Positions 17,788 to 26,230 of a stretch of 64,000 bases of DNA are shown here, piece after piece. Made by a program: the position numbers and the translations under genes. Every line of letters begins with the position of its first letter. Within the stretch, counting starts at the first letter, position 1. Source of the DNA: Aquiflexum balticum DSM 16537 (lineage in GTDB: Bacteria; Bacteroidota; Bacteroidia; Cytophagales; Cyclobacteriaceae); NCBI RefSeq assembly GCF_900176595.1, contig NZ_LT838813.1, positions 2,560,001-2,624,000 on the forward strand. Direction: 5' to 3'. The notes beneath the pieces were generated by a model, which searched no databases, was not told where the DNA came from, and worked only from the letters and a program-made list of their open reading frames with translations.

Positions 17788-19428
17788 TCAATTGTTATTT
17801 TTTGGAGCCAATGCTAGACTTTCGGCTTCGTCAAACAAAGTCAAGGCTTGAAGATAGGCCTCATTCACTGCTTCATTGATAATTTTATAAAAAGCATTGT
17901 CATCATAAATATTTCTTCCCATGTGGGCTTTCACCAATATTTTGAGGTACTCTTTAGACTTTTTATAATCCTTTTCATCAAACTTAACTTTATTTCTTTC
18001 CCCAACACTGATCAGGCCTTTCAACATTTCATCAGATATTTCGAACTTGTTGTAGTAATCTTCAAAACTCATTCCGTCGAATTTTTTCTTGTTCTTATCC
18101 AAGTAATCCAAAATAAATTCTCTGGATGAATCAGAATTGAAAAGCCTGTTTACGTAAGAACTGGACATTGTGGTATCCAATGGAACAAAAAAATCAGGCA
18201 TGATTCCACCTCCTCCATAAACGGATCTTCCCGCTTTGGTTTCAAACCTGAGACTATCATTGAATTTAATACTGTCGGCGGTGAAAAATTCACCGTGTTC
18301 AAAGCGATAACTCCAATCGCTGCTGTAGTCCTCATCATTTCCATAAGGCTTTTGGATAGACCTGCCTGATGGTGTAAAATATCTGGCAATAGTCAGTCTT
18401 AGTTCTGCACCATCCGAAAGATCAATCGGCATTTGTACCAAACCTTTCCCAAAAGATCTTCTTCCTACTATCAGACCGCGGTCATTGTCCTGAATAGCAC
18501 CTGCAACGATTTCTGATGCAGAAGCACTCCCTTCATTGATGAGTATGATGATCGAACCTTCTTCAAATAGACCAGGTTTAATAGCATAAGCTTTTTGATT
18601 ATATCTGCTCATTTTTCCTTCTTGAGATACAATCAAGGCATTTTCGTTGAGAATTTCATCCGCCATATTGATGGCTGCACCCATATAACCGCCAGGATTT
18701 CCCTGAAGGTCTAAAATCAGCTTTTTCATACCCTGTTCCTGAAGTTCAGTGACTGCTTTTTTGAACTCCTGATGGGTAGTGGCAGCAAATCGGGTTACTT
18801 TTATATATCCGATTTCCTCGTCTACCATGTAAGTGGCATTGATACTGTATTGAGGGATTTTATCTCTGATTATATCAAATGAAATCAAGTCTTTTTGGCT
18901 TTTCCTTTTGATATCAACCACTACCTTACTTCCACTTGGGCCTCTGAGCAAATCAAAAACATCTCTGTTGGTAATCCCGGTTCCTGCTACGGTCTTGCCA
19001 TCTACCTTTATAATCTGATCGCCGGACTGAATCCCTAATTTTTCAGATGGGCCGCCTGTCAACGGAGCAACTACATAGATTGTATCCCGAATAATTCCGA
19101 ATTCCACTCCGATTCCATCAAATTCTCCATCCAACTGCGATTTTGCCAAAGAAGCATCACGAGCAGGAATATAGCTGGAATGTGGATCAAGTTTTTCGAG
19201 CATTTTTTGAATGCCAAATTCTACCAATTCATTGGTATTGACACTATCTACATAGTCTCTGTTGATATAAGTAATGATTTCCTGAAGCTTGTATATAGCC
19301 GCTTTCAAGTCATTTCTGTCAGTCTTGGGTTCGGCAAAAGTAGCCCCTATCCAAATCCCTGCAGAAATGGCAAGGGCAAGAATTAAAGGCAATCTTATTT
19401 GCTGTTTTGTGTTTTTGATTTCGCTCAC
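17788..19428 (-). CDS. S41 family carboxy-terminal processing peptidase with PDZ domain
   Basis: A 546-residue CtpA/Prc-type serine protease of the envelope. One N-terminal membrane-spanning or signal segment covers about residues 12-32. The PDZ domain lies near 100-175 (LDGEFDGIGVEFG ... VDGKTV). The S41 catalytic dyad is S303 in EGSASASEIVAGA and K328 in RRSFGKGLVQ, spaced 25 residues as in Tsp. It trims or degrades C-termini of periplasmic proteins. The C-terminal part after residue 370 is the family extension. It is divergent from the hemerythrin operon. Confidence 0.94.
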   Translation of the reverse strand: MSEIKNTKQQIRLPLILALAISAGIWIGATFAEPKTDRNDLKAAIYKLQEIITYINRDYVDSVNTNELVEFGIQKMLEKLDPHSSYIPARDASLAKSQLDGEFDGIGVEFGIIRDTIYVVAPLTGGPSEKLGIQSGDQIIKVDGKTVAGTGITNRDVFDLLRGPSGSKVVVDIKRKSQKDLISFDIIRDKIPQYSINATYMVDEEIGYIKVTRFAATTHQEFKKAVTELQEQGMKKLILDLQGNPGGYMGAAINMADEILNENALIVSQEGKMSRYNQKAYAIKPGLFEEGSIIILINEGSASASEIVAGAIQDNDRGLIVGRRSFGKGLVQMPIDLSDGAELRLTIARYFTPSGRSIQKPYGNDEDYSSDWSYRFEHGEFFTADSIKFNDSLRFETKAGRSVYGGGGIMPDFFVPLDTTMSSSYVNRLFNSDSSREFILDYLDKNKKKFDGMSFEDYYNKFEISDEMLKGLISVGERNKVKFDEKDYKKSKEYLKILVKAHMGRNIYDDNAFYKIINEAVNEAYLQALTLFDEAESLALAPKNNN

Positions 19429-19596
19429 AATATCCTTCGGTTAATGATTTAGTGGTAATTTTACTTGAGTTAAAGATAAAACTCTAATATAGGCTTAAAC
19501 AGTATTTGAAGCTATTTCGTTTTTATTAATCGTAATAATATCATTTTTAATGACTATTTTATCTCGATTTAGCCAAAATAAATTAATTTTGTTGAT

Positions 19597-20358
19597 ATGT
19601 TGAATTCCAAAGATATTCAGAAATATTCTATTAAAGACCTTGTTTCAGAGAATTATGTCTTTGCAGCAGTTCTTCATTATTTTGGAATTAGTTTTTTTGA
19701 GTATGAGCAAAATTCACTTCAGGAGGTTTGTAAAAAATTCCGGATCAATCCCCAACAACTGATTGATGAATTGGAATCCTGGGCTAAGAGAAAGGAACCT
19801 TCAACAGAAGATCTGTATTTGCATCCGATTGAAGTTTTGGTTTCTTATTTGAAAAGGAAGCATTATTTTTTTGTGAGACAGGAATTGCCGTTTCTTTCCA
19901 ATATGGTTTCAGGTATAGCAATAACTGATCCCGAATATGTAAATATTTTGGCAGATTTAAGGATAATGTTCCCTTTGTTTGTAGAGGATTTTATTCACCA
20001 TATCCATGAGGAAGAAAGTAAGCTTTTTAAGAGGATCCAACTTTTGCATGAAATAGATGAAGATGAATTCAGGCTTCAGGATGCCTTGCATATTTTGGAG
20101 AAAAACCCGGTGATTCTTCTTGCCGAGGCTCATGATACCCATGATGATGAAATGGAGGGTATCCGAAAAATCACCAACAATTATTTTTTACCTGATTTGG
20201 CGCCTGTCTCCATGAGAGTTTTGTATCATGAATTGCAGGTATTTGAAAAAGAATTAATCATCCATGCCCAAATTGAGGACCGGTTGCTTTTCCCCAAAGC
20301 AGTGGAACTTGAAAAAGATGTCCTCAGAAAAATAAAGAAAAAGATAATCAGTAACTGA
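19597..20358 (+). CDS. Hemerythrin-domain protein related to RIC/YtfE di-iron proteins
   Basis: A 253-residue protein with a C-terminal four-helix di-iron domain. Candidate ligands, by pattern match with YtfE, are H89, H135 with E139, H182, and H223 with E227 (HAQIEDRLLFP). The N-terminal 60 residues resemble the short ScdA_N domain (AVLHYFGISFFEYEQNSL), but the usual double-cysteine motif of that domain is absent. RIC proteins take part in repair of iron-sulfur centres after nitric oxide or oxidative damage. It overlaps ruvX by one base and heads a five-gene operon ending in a truncated haemoglobin. Confidence 0.85.
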   Translation: MLNSKDIQKYSIKDLVSENYVFAAVLHYFGISFFEYEQNSLQEVCKKFRINPQQLIDELESWAKRKEPSTEDLYLHPIEVLVSYLKRKHYFFVRQELPFLSNMVSGIAITDPEYVNILADLRIMFPLFVEDFIHHIHEEESKLFKRIQLLHEIDEDEFRLQDALHILEKNPVILLAEAHDTHDDEMEGIRKITNNYFLPDLAPVSMRVLYHELQVFEKELIIHAQIEDRLLFPKAVELEKDVLRKIKKKIISN

Positions 20359-20771
20359 TGGGAAGGATTTTGGCAATTGATTTGGGAACCAAAAGAACCG
20401 GGATTGCAGTTACTGATACGCTAAATATTCTTGCCAATCCTTTAATTACAATCGAAACCTCAAAGATCGTTGAATTTCTCAATGGTTATTTTGCCAAAGA
20501 GGAAGTGGACACCATAGTTTTGGGCTATCCCATTCGCTTGGATGGTACCGCAAATGAAATGACTCCAAGAGTAATCAATCTCAAGGGCCGTCTCTCCAAG
20601 CTGTATCCAAACAAAAATATTGTACTGGTAGATGAAAGGTTTACTTCAAAAATGGCCATGCAGAGTATGATTGCAATGGGGAGCAAGAAAAAAGACAGAA
20701 AAGAAAAAGCAGGTAACTTAGACAAAGTCAGTGCTGCCATTATATTACAATCCTACCTGGAACAATTATGA
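20358..20771 (+). CDS. ruvX: Putative pre-16S rRNA nuclease / Holliday junction resolvase YqgF
   Basis: A 137-residue RNase H-fold protein of the YqgF/RuvX family. The first acidic motif is ILAIDLGTKRTGIAVTD. The second is VLGYPIRLDGTANE, and VDERFTS is the third conserved block. In E. coli this essential protein matures the 5' end of 16S rRNA. Its start codon shares a base with the hemerythrin stop, and its stop overlaps the def start as ATGA, indicating translational coupling. No signal peptide, so it is cytoplasmic. Confidence 0.95.
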   Translation: MGRILAIDLGTKRTGIAVTDTLNILANPLITIETSKIVEFLNGYFAKEEVDTIVLGYPIRLDGTANEMTPRVINLKGRLSKLYPNKNIVLVDERFTSKMAMQSMIAMGSKKKDRKEKAGNLDKVSAAIILQSYLEQL

Positions 20772-21322
20772 TTTACCCTATAGTCGCTTACGGAAATCCG
20801 ATTTTAAAGAAAGAAGCAGAAGAAATCAAAGAAGGAGAAGATCTTTCTGAATTGATTAAGGATATGTTCAGTACCATGGAAAATGCCAATGGTGTGGGAT
20901 TGGCGGCTCCCCAGATCAATAAGGGGATAAGGCTTTTTGTGATTGACAGTAGTCTGATGCTGGATGAAGAGGATGAAGAAAAAGGAATTCGGAAAGCATT
21001 TATCAACCCGATTATTTTGGACGAATATGGAGATGTTTTCGGATTTGAAGAAGGATGCCTCAGTATTCCAGAAATCAGAGCAGATATTTTCCGACCTGAA
21101 AAACTCACCATTGAATATTTTGATGAAAACTGGAATCTTAAAGAGGAGGAATTTTCAGGATTAACTGCTAGGGTGATACAACATGAATATGACCACTTGG
21201 AAGGTATATTGTTCATAGATTATCTCAAAGGTCTTAAAAAAAGAATGGTACAAAGTAAGTTGATCGATATAAGTAAAGGTAAAGTATCAACGGATTATAG
21301 AATGACCTATCCTTTAAGATAA
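20768..21322 (+). CDS. def: Peptide deformylase
   Basis: A 184-residue metalloenzyme that removes the formyl group from nascent N-terminal methionine. All three motifs are present: GVGLAAPQ at 42-49, EGCLS with metal ligand C97, and QHEYDHLEG with ligands H139 and H143 and catalytic E140. It is a type I-like enzyme with a somewhat long insert (EEDEEKGI) between motifs 1 and 2, as is common in Bacteroidota. It is coupled to ruvX through an ATGA overlap. Confidence 0.97.
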   Translation: MIYPIVAYGNPILKKEAEEIKEGEDLSELIKDMFSTMENANGVGLAAPQINKGIRLFVIDSSLMLDEEDEEKGIRKAFINPIILDEYGDVFGFEEGCLSIPEIRADIFRPEKLTIEYFDENWNLKEEEFSGLTARVIQHEYDHLEGILFIDYLKGLKKRMVQSKLIDISKGKVSTDYRMTYPLR

Positions 21323-21349
21323 TAGTTTCTTCAATATGACTTTCCAAAA

Positions 21350-22603
21350 ATGAACTTTCTCATTAAGATCACCGGGCTTATTGCTTTTTTCTTAATACCA
21401 TTTCTATCTGGTTTTGCCCAGGAAAAAGAACAGTATGTGATTCTAATTTCCCTTGATGGTTTTAGACATGATTATGTGGAGCGGTTTCAGCCTGAAAATC
21501 TCCTCAGATTCATTGAAAACGGTACGGCAGCGGAGGCTTTGATTCCCTCATTCCCTACAAAAACCTTCCCCAATCATTATACCATTGCCACTGGAATGAA
21601 ACCAGAAAATCATGGTTTGGTGGACAATTCCTTTTATGAACCCGAAAAAGATTTGGTTTATTCCATGGGCAACAGGGATATCGTAGAGGATGGATATTGG
21701 TACGGCGGAACTCCCATTTGGGTATTGGCTGAGCAACATGGTATTAAAGCCGCAAGTTATTTCTTTGTTGGTTCAGAAGCACCGGTTCAAGGGATCCATC
21801 CAAGTTACTATTTCAATTTTGATGGAAGTGTGCCAAACCTTACCCGAGTTTCCAAGGTATTTGAATGGCTTCAGCTTCCTGAAGATGAAAGACCAAGAAT
21901 GATTACGCTGTATTTTTCAGATATGGATAATATAGGACATAGATATGGACCGGATAATAATGAGCAGATTGGCGGAAGACTGGAGAAATTGGACCGTGAA
22001 TTGGGAGCTTTGTTTGAGGGATTGAAGAGTTTTGAGCTGGATATCAATATTTTTATCGTTTCCGACCACGGCATGACCAATATTCCTAAAGAGAATTTGC
22101 TCAACCTTGATCATATTACTGAAGGCATCCAAGCGAGAGTAGTCAACAATGGGGCCCTGGCTCACCTCCATTTGGAAAATATTGAGGAAATGGAAGAAGT
22201 TTATCAGGAATTGAAAAAATCCGAAAATCATTTCAAAGTGGTCAAAGTCGCGGATAGAGAATACTACAAAAACATTGAGAAGTATAAAAACCGGTTTGGG
22301 GACCTGATAATCATTCCTGATTTAGGTCATTACCTGACTACAAGTAATGGTATGGTTTCTTATCAAAATAGGTCAGCCATGTTTAAAACGGATGTTTTTG
22401 GGGAACATGGCTTCAGTCAGGAATATAAAGATATGCATGGCATATTTTTTGCCAATGGACCTATGGTTAAAGAAGGAATGACGATTTTACCCTTTGAAAA
22501 TATTCATGTATTTCCATTGCTGGCCAATATCTTGGGATTGCCGATTCCAGATGACATTGATGGGAAACTGGAGATACTTGAACCCATATTGAAAGAAAAA
22601 TAA
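21350..22603 (+). CDS. Ectonucleotide pyrophosphatase/phosphodiesterase family protein
   Basis: A 417-residue exported alkaline-phosphatase superfamily enzyme with a signal peptide of about 23 residues (cleavage near GFAQ). It has the NPP nucleophile T72 in PTKTFPNHYTIATG. Metal ligands are visible in SLDGFRHDY (D36), SDMDNIGHRYGPD and SDHGM. The family hydrolyses nucleotide pyrophosphate or phosphodiester bonds in the periplasm. It lies 27 nt after def and shares one base with the following haemoglobin gene. Confidence 0.93.
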   Translation: MNFLIKITGLIAFFLIPFLSGFAQEKEQYVILISLDGFRHDYVERFQPENLLRFIENGTAAEALIPSFPTKTFPNHYTIATGMKPENHGLVDNSFYEPEKDLVYSMGNRDIVEDGYWYGGTPIWVLAEQHGIKAASYFFVGSEAPVQGIHPSYYFNFDGSVPNLTRVSKVFEWLQLPEDERPRMITLYFSDMDNIGHRYGPDNNEQIGGRLEKLDRELGALFEGLKSFELDINIFIVSDHGMTNIPKENLLNLDHITEGIQARVVNNGALAHLHLENIEEMEEVYQELKKSENHFKVVKVADREYYKNIEKYKNRFGDLIIIPDLGHYLTTSNGMVSYQNRSAMFKTDVFGEHGFSQEYKDMHGIFFANGPMVKEGMTILPFENIHVFPLLANILGLPIPDDIDGKLEILEPILKEK

Positions 22604-23010
22604 TGGAAAGGAAGGCGATAGAGAATAGGGATGATGTATCACTTTTGGTAAGGAGTTTTTACGCTCGGATCAGAGTTCATGAGCACCTCGGGCCGATTTT
22701 CAATGAGGTTGTCGAGGATTGGGAAACCCATCTGGAAAGACTGACTGATTTTTGGGAAATGGTGCTGTTAAATTCCGGACCCGGTGCAGGTAAGTTTAGT
22801 CCTGTACCTGTGCACAAGGAAGTAGACCAAAAGACAGGGAATAAGATAGAACAGCTTCATTTTGGAAACTGGCTGGAGCTATGGTTCTCGACTTTGGATA
22901 CATATTTTTATGGTAAAAATGCCGACTATGCCAAGGAACATGCCCGTAATATGGCACATATTCTTTTTTTTAGGATCATAGAGGGGCGGAGCAAAACAAT
23001 GAAATTTTGA
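22603..23010 (+). CDS. Group III truncated haemoglobin
   Basis: A 135-residue haem protein of the TrHb3 family with a two-over-two helical fold. The proximal histidine is H86 in LHFGNWLELW. The N-terminal SFYARIRVHEHLGPIF and the FWEMVLL segment fit the family. Such globins bind oxygen or nitric oxide. It is the last gene of the hemerythrin-ruvX-def-NPP operon and overlaps the upstream stop by one base. Two gas-responsive metal proteins framing the operon suggest, but do not prove, a link to nitric oxide or oxygen stress. Confidence 0.93.
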   Translation: MERKAIENRDDVSLLVRSFYARIRVHEHLGPIFNEVVEDWETHLERLTDFWEMVLLNSGPGAGKFSPVPVHKEVDQKTGNKIEQLHFGNWLELWFSTLDTYFYGKNADYAKEHARNMAHILFFRIIEGRSKTMKF

Positions 23011-23038
23011 CACTTACTTCAATCTATCGATTTGGTTT

Positions 23039-24268
23039 TTAATCAGTTTTGATAAATGAAAACTTTGCCCATTCCTTTCTATATCTGAATAGATCGTCAG
23101 TAACGAGTAGCCCACCGGCCACAAATATTTTTTCAATCCGGATTTCATGGACTCCATTTTCTAAGTGAGAGATGTCCAATAGCCCTTGGTATGCTCTTTG
23201 ACGGGTATTTTTCATGGAAATCTTCCTCCAATTTGAATCATCAATTTCAACTAGGCTGTCATTGATATAAAATCTGTAAAGATTATAATGGTTCTGGACT
23301 TCTCCCCATCCCAGGCTATCGAGTTCTTGCTTGAAATTTTCATTTAATAACCTGACATTTTTGTTGTCCATTTCATAATAGGACAAAGTGATTGGAGTGA
23401 GGTCTTCACTTATTTCTTCACTTTTCATCATCGCTCTCGGGAATCTTTCTTCGCTATCCAATTTATCCTCAAAGTGCCAGGATTGGTATGGCCAATCGAG
23501 GGATTGTTCTGTTGGTTTTGAAATATTGGAAAACAAGAAAAGGTCTTTACTATCCGAAATGATAAAAGGGACCGTTAATAAAAAAATGAAAATGGTATAG
23601 CCTATAATATACCATTTTCCAAGATTGCTTTGATAGAGTGCCTGAATAGTACTAAAGATAGATTTCGCTATCCATACTTTTAGTTTTGACTTTTTTCCAA
23701 TGATCGAAAAAAGTGCAAATCCGATAATTGAGGCCATAAAAATCAAATAAATCAAAAAGAAATCAAGGTCAAATACTTTATAGATTGCCAATAAAACCCC
23801 CAGATAAGAAGTGAATATCAAAAATGAAATCCCCATCATCAAAGGAAAAGCAAATGCCATACTGCATATTTTTTCCAGTTTCAAGACCATATCGGAAGGT
23901 TTGGTATATTCATAATCCTTACCGACTTTGAACAGATTCTCATTGATGACGCCTTTGGGAAAAGCGTAACTCAATCCCAATAGGCCTGCCCAAGCAAATC
24001 TCAAAACAAGGTGTACAGTAAAAAAAATCTTAAAAACATTGACAATAATGGAAAGATAGATGAATACAAGCCATGCTCCAACAAAATCAAGTCCATAGTC
24101 CTGAACCAAAACCACCGCAAATTTGTAGACTTCTGCGGGGAATGCAAAAATAAAGGCAAGGGAAATACCTGAAATGATCACTTCAGGTTCCCAACTGTTT
24201 TTTTGAAGGTTTGTTAACCAAGAAATATCTTCTGCAGAATCTTGGTCAGTTTTTTCCATGTTATCCAT
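23039..24268 (-). CDS. Hypothetical multi-spanning membrane protein
   Basis: A 409-residue protein that I do not recognise. About five to six hydrophobic helices lie between residues 30 and 235, for example IIVNVFKIFFTVHLVLRFAW and YIIGYTIFIFLLTVPFIIS. The last 170 residues are hydrophilic and probably form a soluble beta-rich domain outside the membrane (NLYRFYINDSLVEIDDSNW; HEIRIEKIFVAGG). It is a single gene convergent with the haemoglobin gene and is not obviously part of an operon. The sequence contains no catalytic motif that I can name. Confidence 0.75.
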   Translation of the reverse strand: MDNMEKTDQDSAEDISWLTNLQKNSWEPEVIISGISLAFIFAFPAEVYKFAVVLVQDYGLDFVGAWLVFIYLSIIVNVFKIFFTVHLVLRFAWAGLLGLSYAFPKGVINENLFKVGKDYEYTKPSDMVLKLEKICSMAFAFPLMMGISFLIFTSYLGVLLAIYKVFDLDFFLIYLIFMASIIGFALFSIIGKKSKLKVWIAKSIFSTIQALYQSNLGKWYIIGYTIFIFLLTVPFIISDSKDLFLFSNISKPTEQSLDWPYQSWHFEDKLDSEERFPRAMMKSEEISEDLTPITLSYYEMDNKNVRLLNENFKQELDSLGWGEVQNHYNLYRFYINDSLVEIDDSNWRKISMKNTRQRAYQGLLDISHLENGVHEIRIEKIFVAGGLLVTDDLFRYRKEWAKFSFIKTD

Positions 24269-24423
24269 TATTTACTTCCTCCTTTAAAAATATCGATAAG
24301 GCAAAACTAAAAGTAAGTAAAAATAGCAAAACTTGGAAATTGTTCTATTTGCAAAATAAAACCAGGGCTTAGTATAATTGGCTTAAAATGTGAAAACAAA
24401 TGATTAGACAGCGTAGTTTTTGA

Positions 24424-25038
24424 TCATACTGAAATCAGTTTGAAATGGTAATCCATTCTTTCTGCTTTTTGAAAAGAAATGGTTTTCCTAAGGTGATAAA
24501 ACGCCTCCAAAAGCATTGCATTTTCAATTTCACCGGCATCCACTGGTTTGAAACCAACCCATTCGATGATTCTTTTTACAATAGCTTTTTCTTTTGAGTC
24601 AGGACCACAGTAATAGCTTTCTTTCACCAATCCCATAGGGTCAGATTTGGGATAGTCTATACCGAGATTATTGAATGCCTTGAAAAGCTTATGTTCTCCA
24701 ATACTTTTTTTAATGAGAATGGTATTTGGACAAAATTCTTTGGTATAGGCACCATTGGTACAGTCAATGACAATTTTATTTTCCAGATCGGAAGCTGCCA
24801 GACTATCCGATACCTTTGGAAGGTGTTCGTTTTCACAGCAGATCAAAATCACATCTGACATTTCGATAGCCTTGTCATAGCTGAAAATTTTATCCAAATA
24901 CATGTTGAGTATTTTCCACTCAATTTCTTTGGTTACGAAATCTTCACGGACTCCAAATACTACTGTTTGATTTGCGGCCAAGAGTTTGTTGCCGAGAGTG
25001 GACGCCAGTTTAGTCCCTCCTATAATTCCTATTTTCAT
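24424..25038 (-). CDS. NAD(P)-binding protein resembling F420-dependent NADP reductases
   Basis: A 204-residue Rossmann-fold protein starting with MKIGIIGGTKLASTLGNKLL, a dinucleotide-binding loop of the type found in NADPH-dependent F420 reductase and related dehydrogenases. VILICCENEHLPKV and IVIDCTNGAY fit the second half of the fold. GEHKLFKAFNNLG and PKSDPMGL resemble the substrate region in F420 oxidoreductase-like proteins. There is no evidence that this organism uses F420, so the substrate is unknown. Single gene, cytoplasmic. Confidence 0.75.
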   Translation of the reverse strand: MKIGIIGGTKLASTLGNKLLAANQTVVFGVREDFVTKEIEWKILNMYLDKIFSYDKAIEMSDVILICCENEHLPKVSDSLAASDLENKIVIDCTNGAYTKEFCPNTILIKKSIGEHKLFKAFNNLGIDYPKSDPMGLVKESYYCGPDSKEKAIVKRIIEWVGFKPVDAGEIENAMLLEAFYHLRKTISFQKAERMDYHFKLISV

Positions 25039-25375
25039 ACTCGATCAGTTGCTTAGCTTTTGGGTGAAAAAGCCAATGATTAGATGATAATTTAAACACG
25101 CCGTTGATGAAATATTATTCCGATATTCAACAGAATGGATTGAAATATAGATAATTAGTGTTCATATTCAAAATATATTTTTGAAAAAAATGACCATTAA
25201 AAATGAAAAGCAATTAAGTATTTGTGATAATCAAAATATGAAATAGGAAGGTCAAAATGGCAGGAAAATATTTTTTATGTTATAAAAGAAATACCATAAA
25301 AATTCAAACTGAAATCAATTTGAAGTGATATTCAATCCTGTAGGCTAAACGTTACCTGTGAAGTAATTTATTTGA
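25039..25375. other. AT-rich gene-free stretch
   Basis: No coding region, RNA gene or strong hairpin seen. It presumably contains the promoter of the NAD(P)-binding protein gene and the 3' region of the TspO-like gene is at its far end. Confidence 0.5.
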
Positions 25376-26161
25376 CTACTCGGATTGGATGATTTTTTGA
25401 AATGGACTGGTTTTTCTGTTCTTGAATCCATGAATACCTGCAGCTAAAAATAGGAGGGCGGCAAAAATCAGGGCAGCGTAGGCGACCAGGTATTGATTAT
25501 CCCATTGTTTGACGGCGATAGCAACAAATGCCCAGACGCCTACTAAAGAAGCTTCACGCATATTTCGGTAGCGGATGAGGGCCAGGTAAATTCCGGTTCC
25601 GATGAATAAAACTGCTATAGTCCAAAACACCTGATTGGATAGCAATATTTCCTTAGCCAGAAACCATACCGATAAGTTGACCACAGAAGCAGTAATAATC
25701 CAACCCGTGTAAACACATATCGGCCACCAGACAAATGCTATGATATCCAAAGGGGCGTCCCACGTTTCCAGTCTTAATTTGACCACAAGAGTCAGCAGGC
25801 ATATCAGTAATGCAAAGATCACCAAAACGGATACAGTAATCATTTCAGAAGTCCATACGACTATCCAAAGGCCATTGAATACATTTGAAAGTCCAAACCA
25901 TATGGACGATGGCACTAATGATTTATGATTTTGGTTCTTGAAAAAAGAAATCCATTGAAAGACGATGAAGCTTAACAAAAGGAGGTAAATCAAACCCCAT
26001 ATGGAGAAGGCATAACCTGCAGGAGTGATAAGGGTGTCGTATTGGGCGCTGATTTCCCCGACATTGCGTCGGCTCCCAGCACCTGAACCAAAGATATAAT
26101 TCAGGTATAGGGTAATGGCGAAAGTTACTGTATTAAATAAAAGCAGTGCTAATCTCTTCAT
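25376..26161 (-). CDS. TspO/MBR-like tryptophan-rich membrane protein
   Basis: A 261-residue membrane protein with seven or more hydrophobic helices. The motif LITPAGYAFSIWGLIYLLL near residues 45-64 is typical of the tryptophan-rich sensory protein group related to TspO. Canonical TspO is about 160 residues with five helices, so this is the longer form seen in several bacterial groups. TspO proteins bind porphyrins and hydrophobic ligands. The ligand here is unknown. Single gene between the NAD(P)-binding protein and galK. Confidence 0.75.
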   Translation of the reverse strand: MKRLALLLFNTVTFAITLYLNYIFGSGAGSRRNVGEISAQYDTLITPAGYAFSIWGLIYLLLLSFIVFQWISFFKNQNHKSLVPSSIWFGLSNVFNGLWIVVWTSEMITVSVLVIFALLICLLTLVVKLRLETWDAPLDIIAFVWWPICVYTGWIITASVVNLSVWFLAKEILLSNQVFWTIAVLFIGTGIYLALIRYRNMREASLVGVWAFVAIAVKQWDNQYLVAYAALIFAALLFLAAGIHGFKNRKTSPFQKIIQSE

Positions 26162-26230
26162 CCTTTTTACCTTATTTTAACTTTGGTGTTTTCACTTGGT
26201 TTAAAACCGATTCTTAAGGTACGAAAATAG

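Noticed and set aside
19584-19591. TAATTTTG as promoter of the hemerythrin operon
   Set aside because: It matches TAnnTTTG but ends only 5 nt before the start codon, so it would need a leaderless message. I see no other support.
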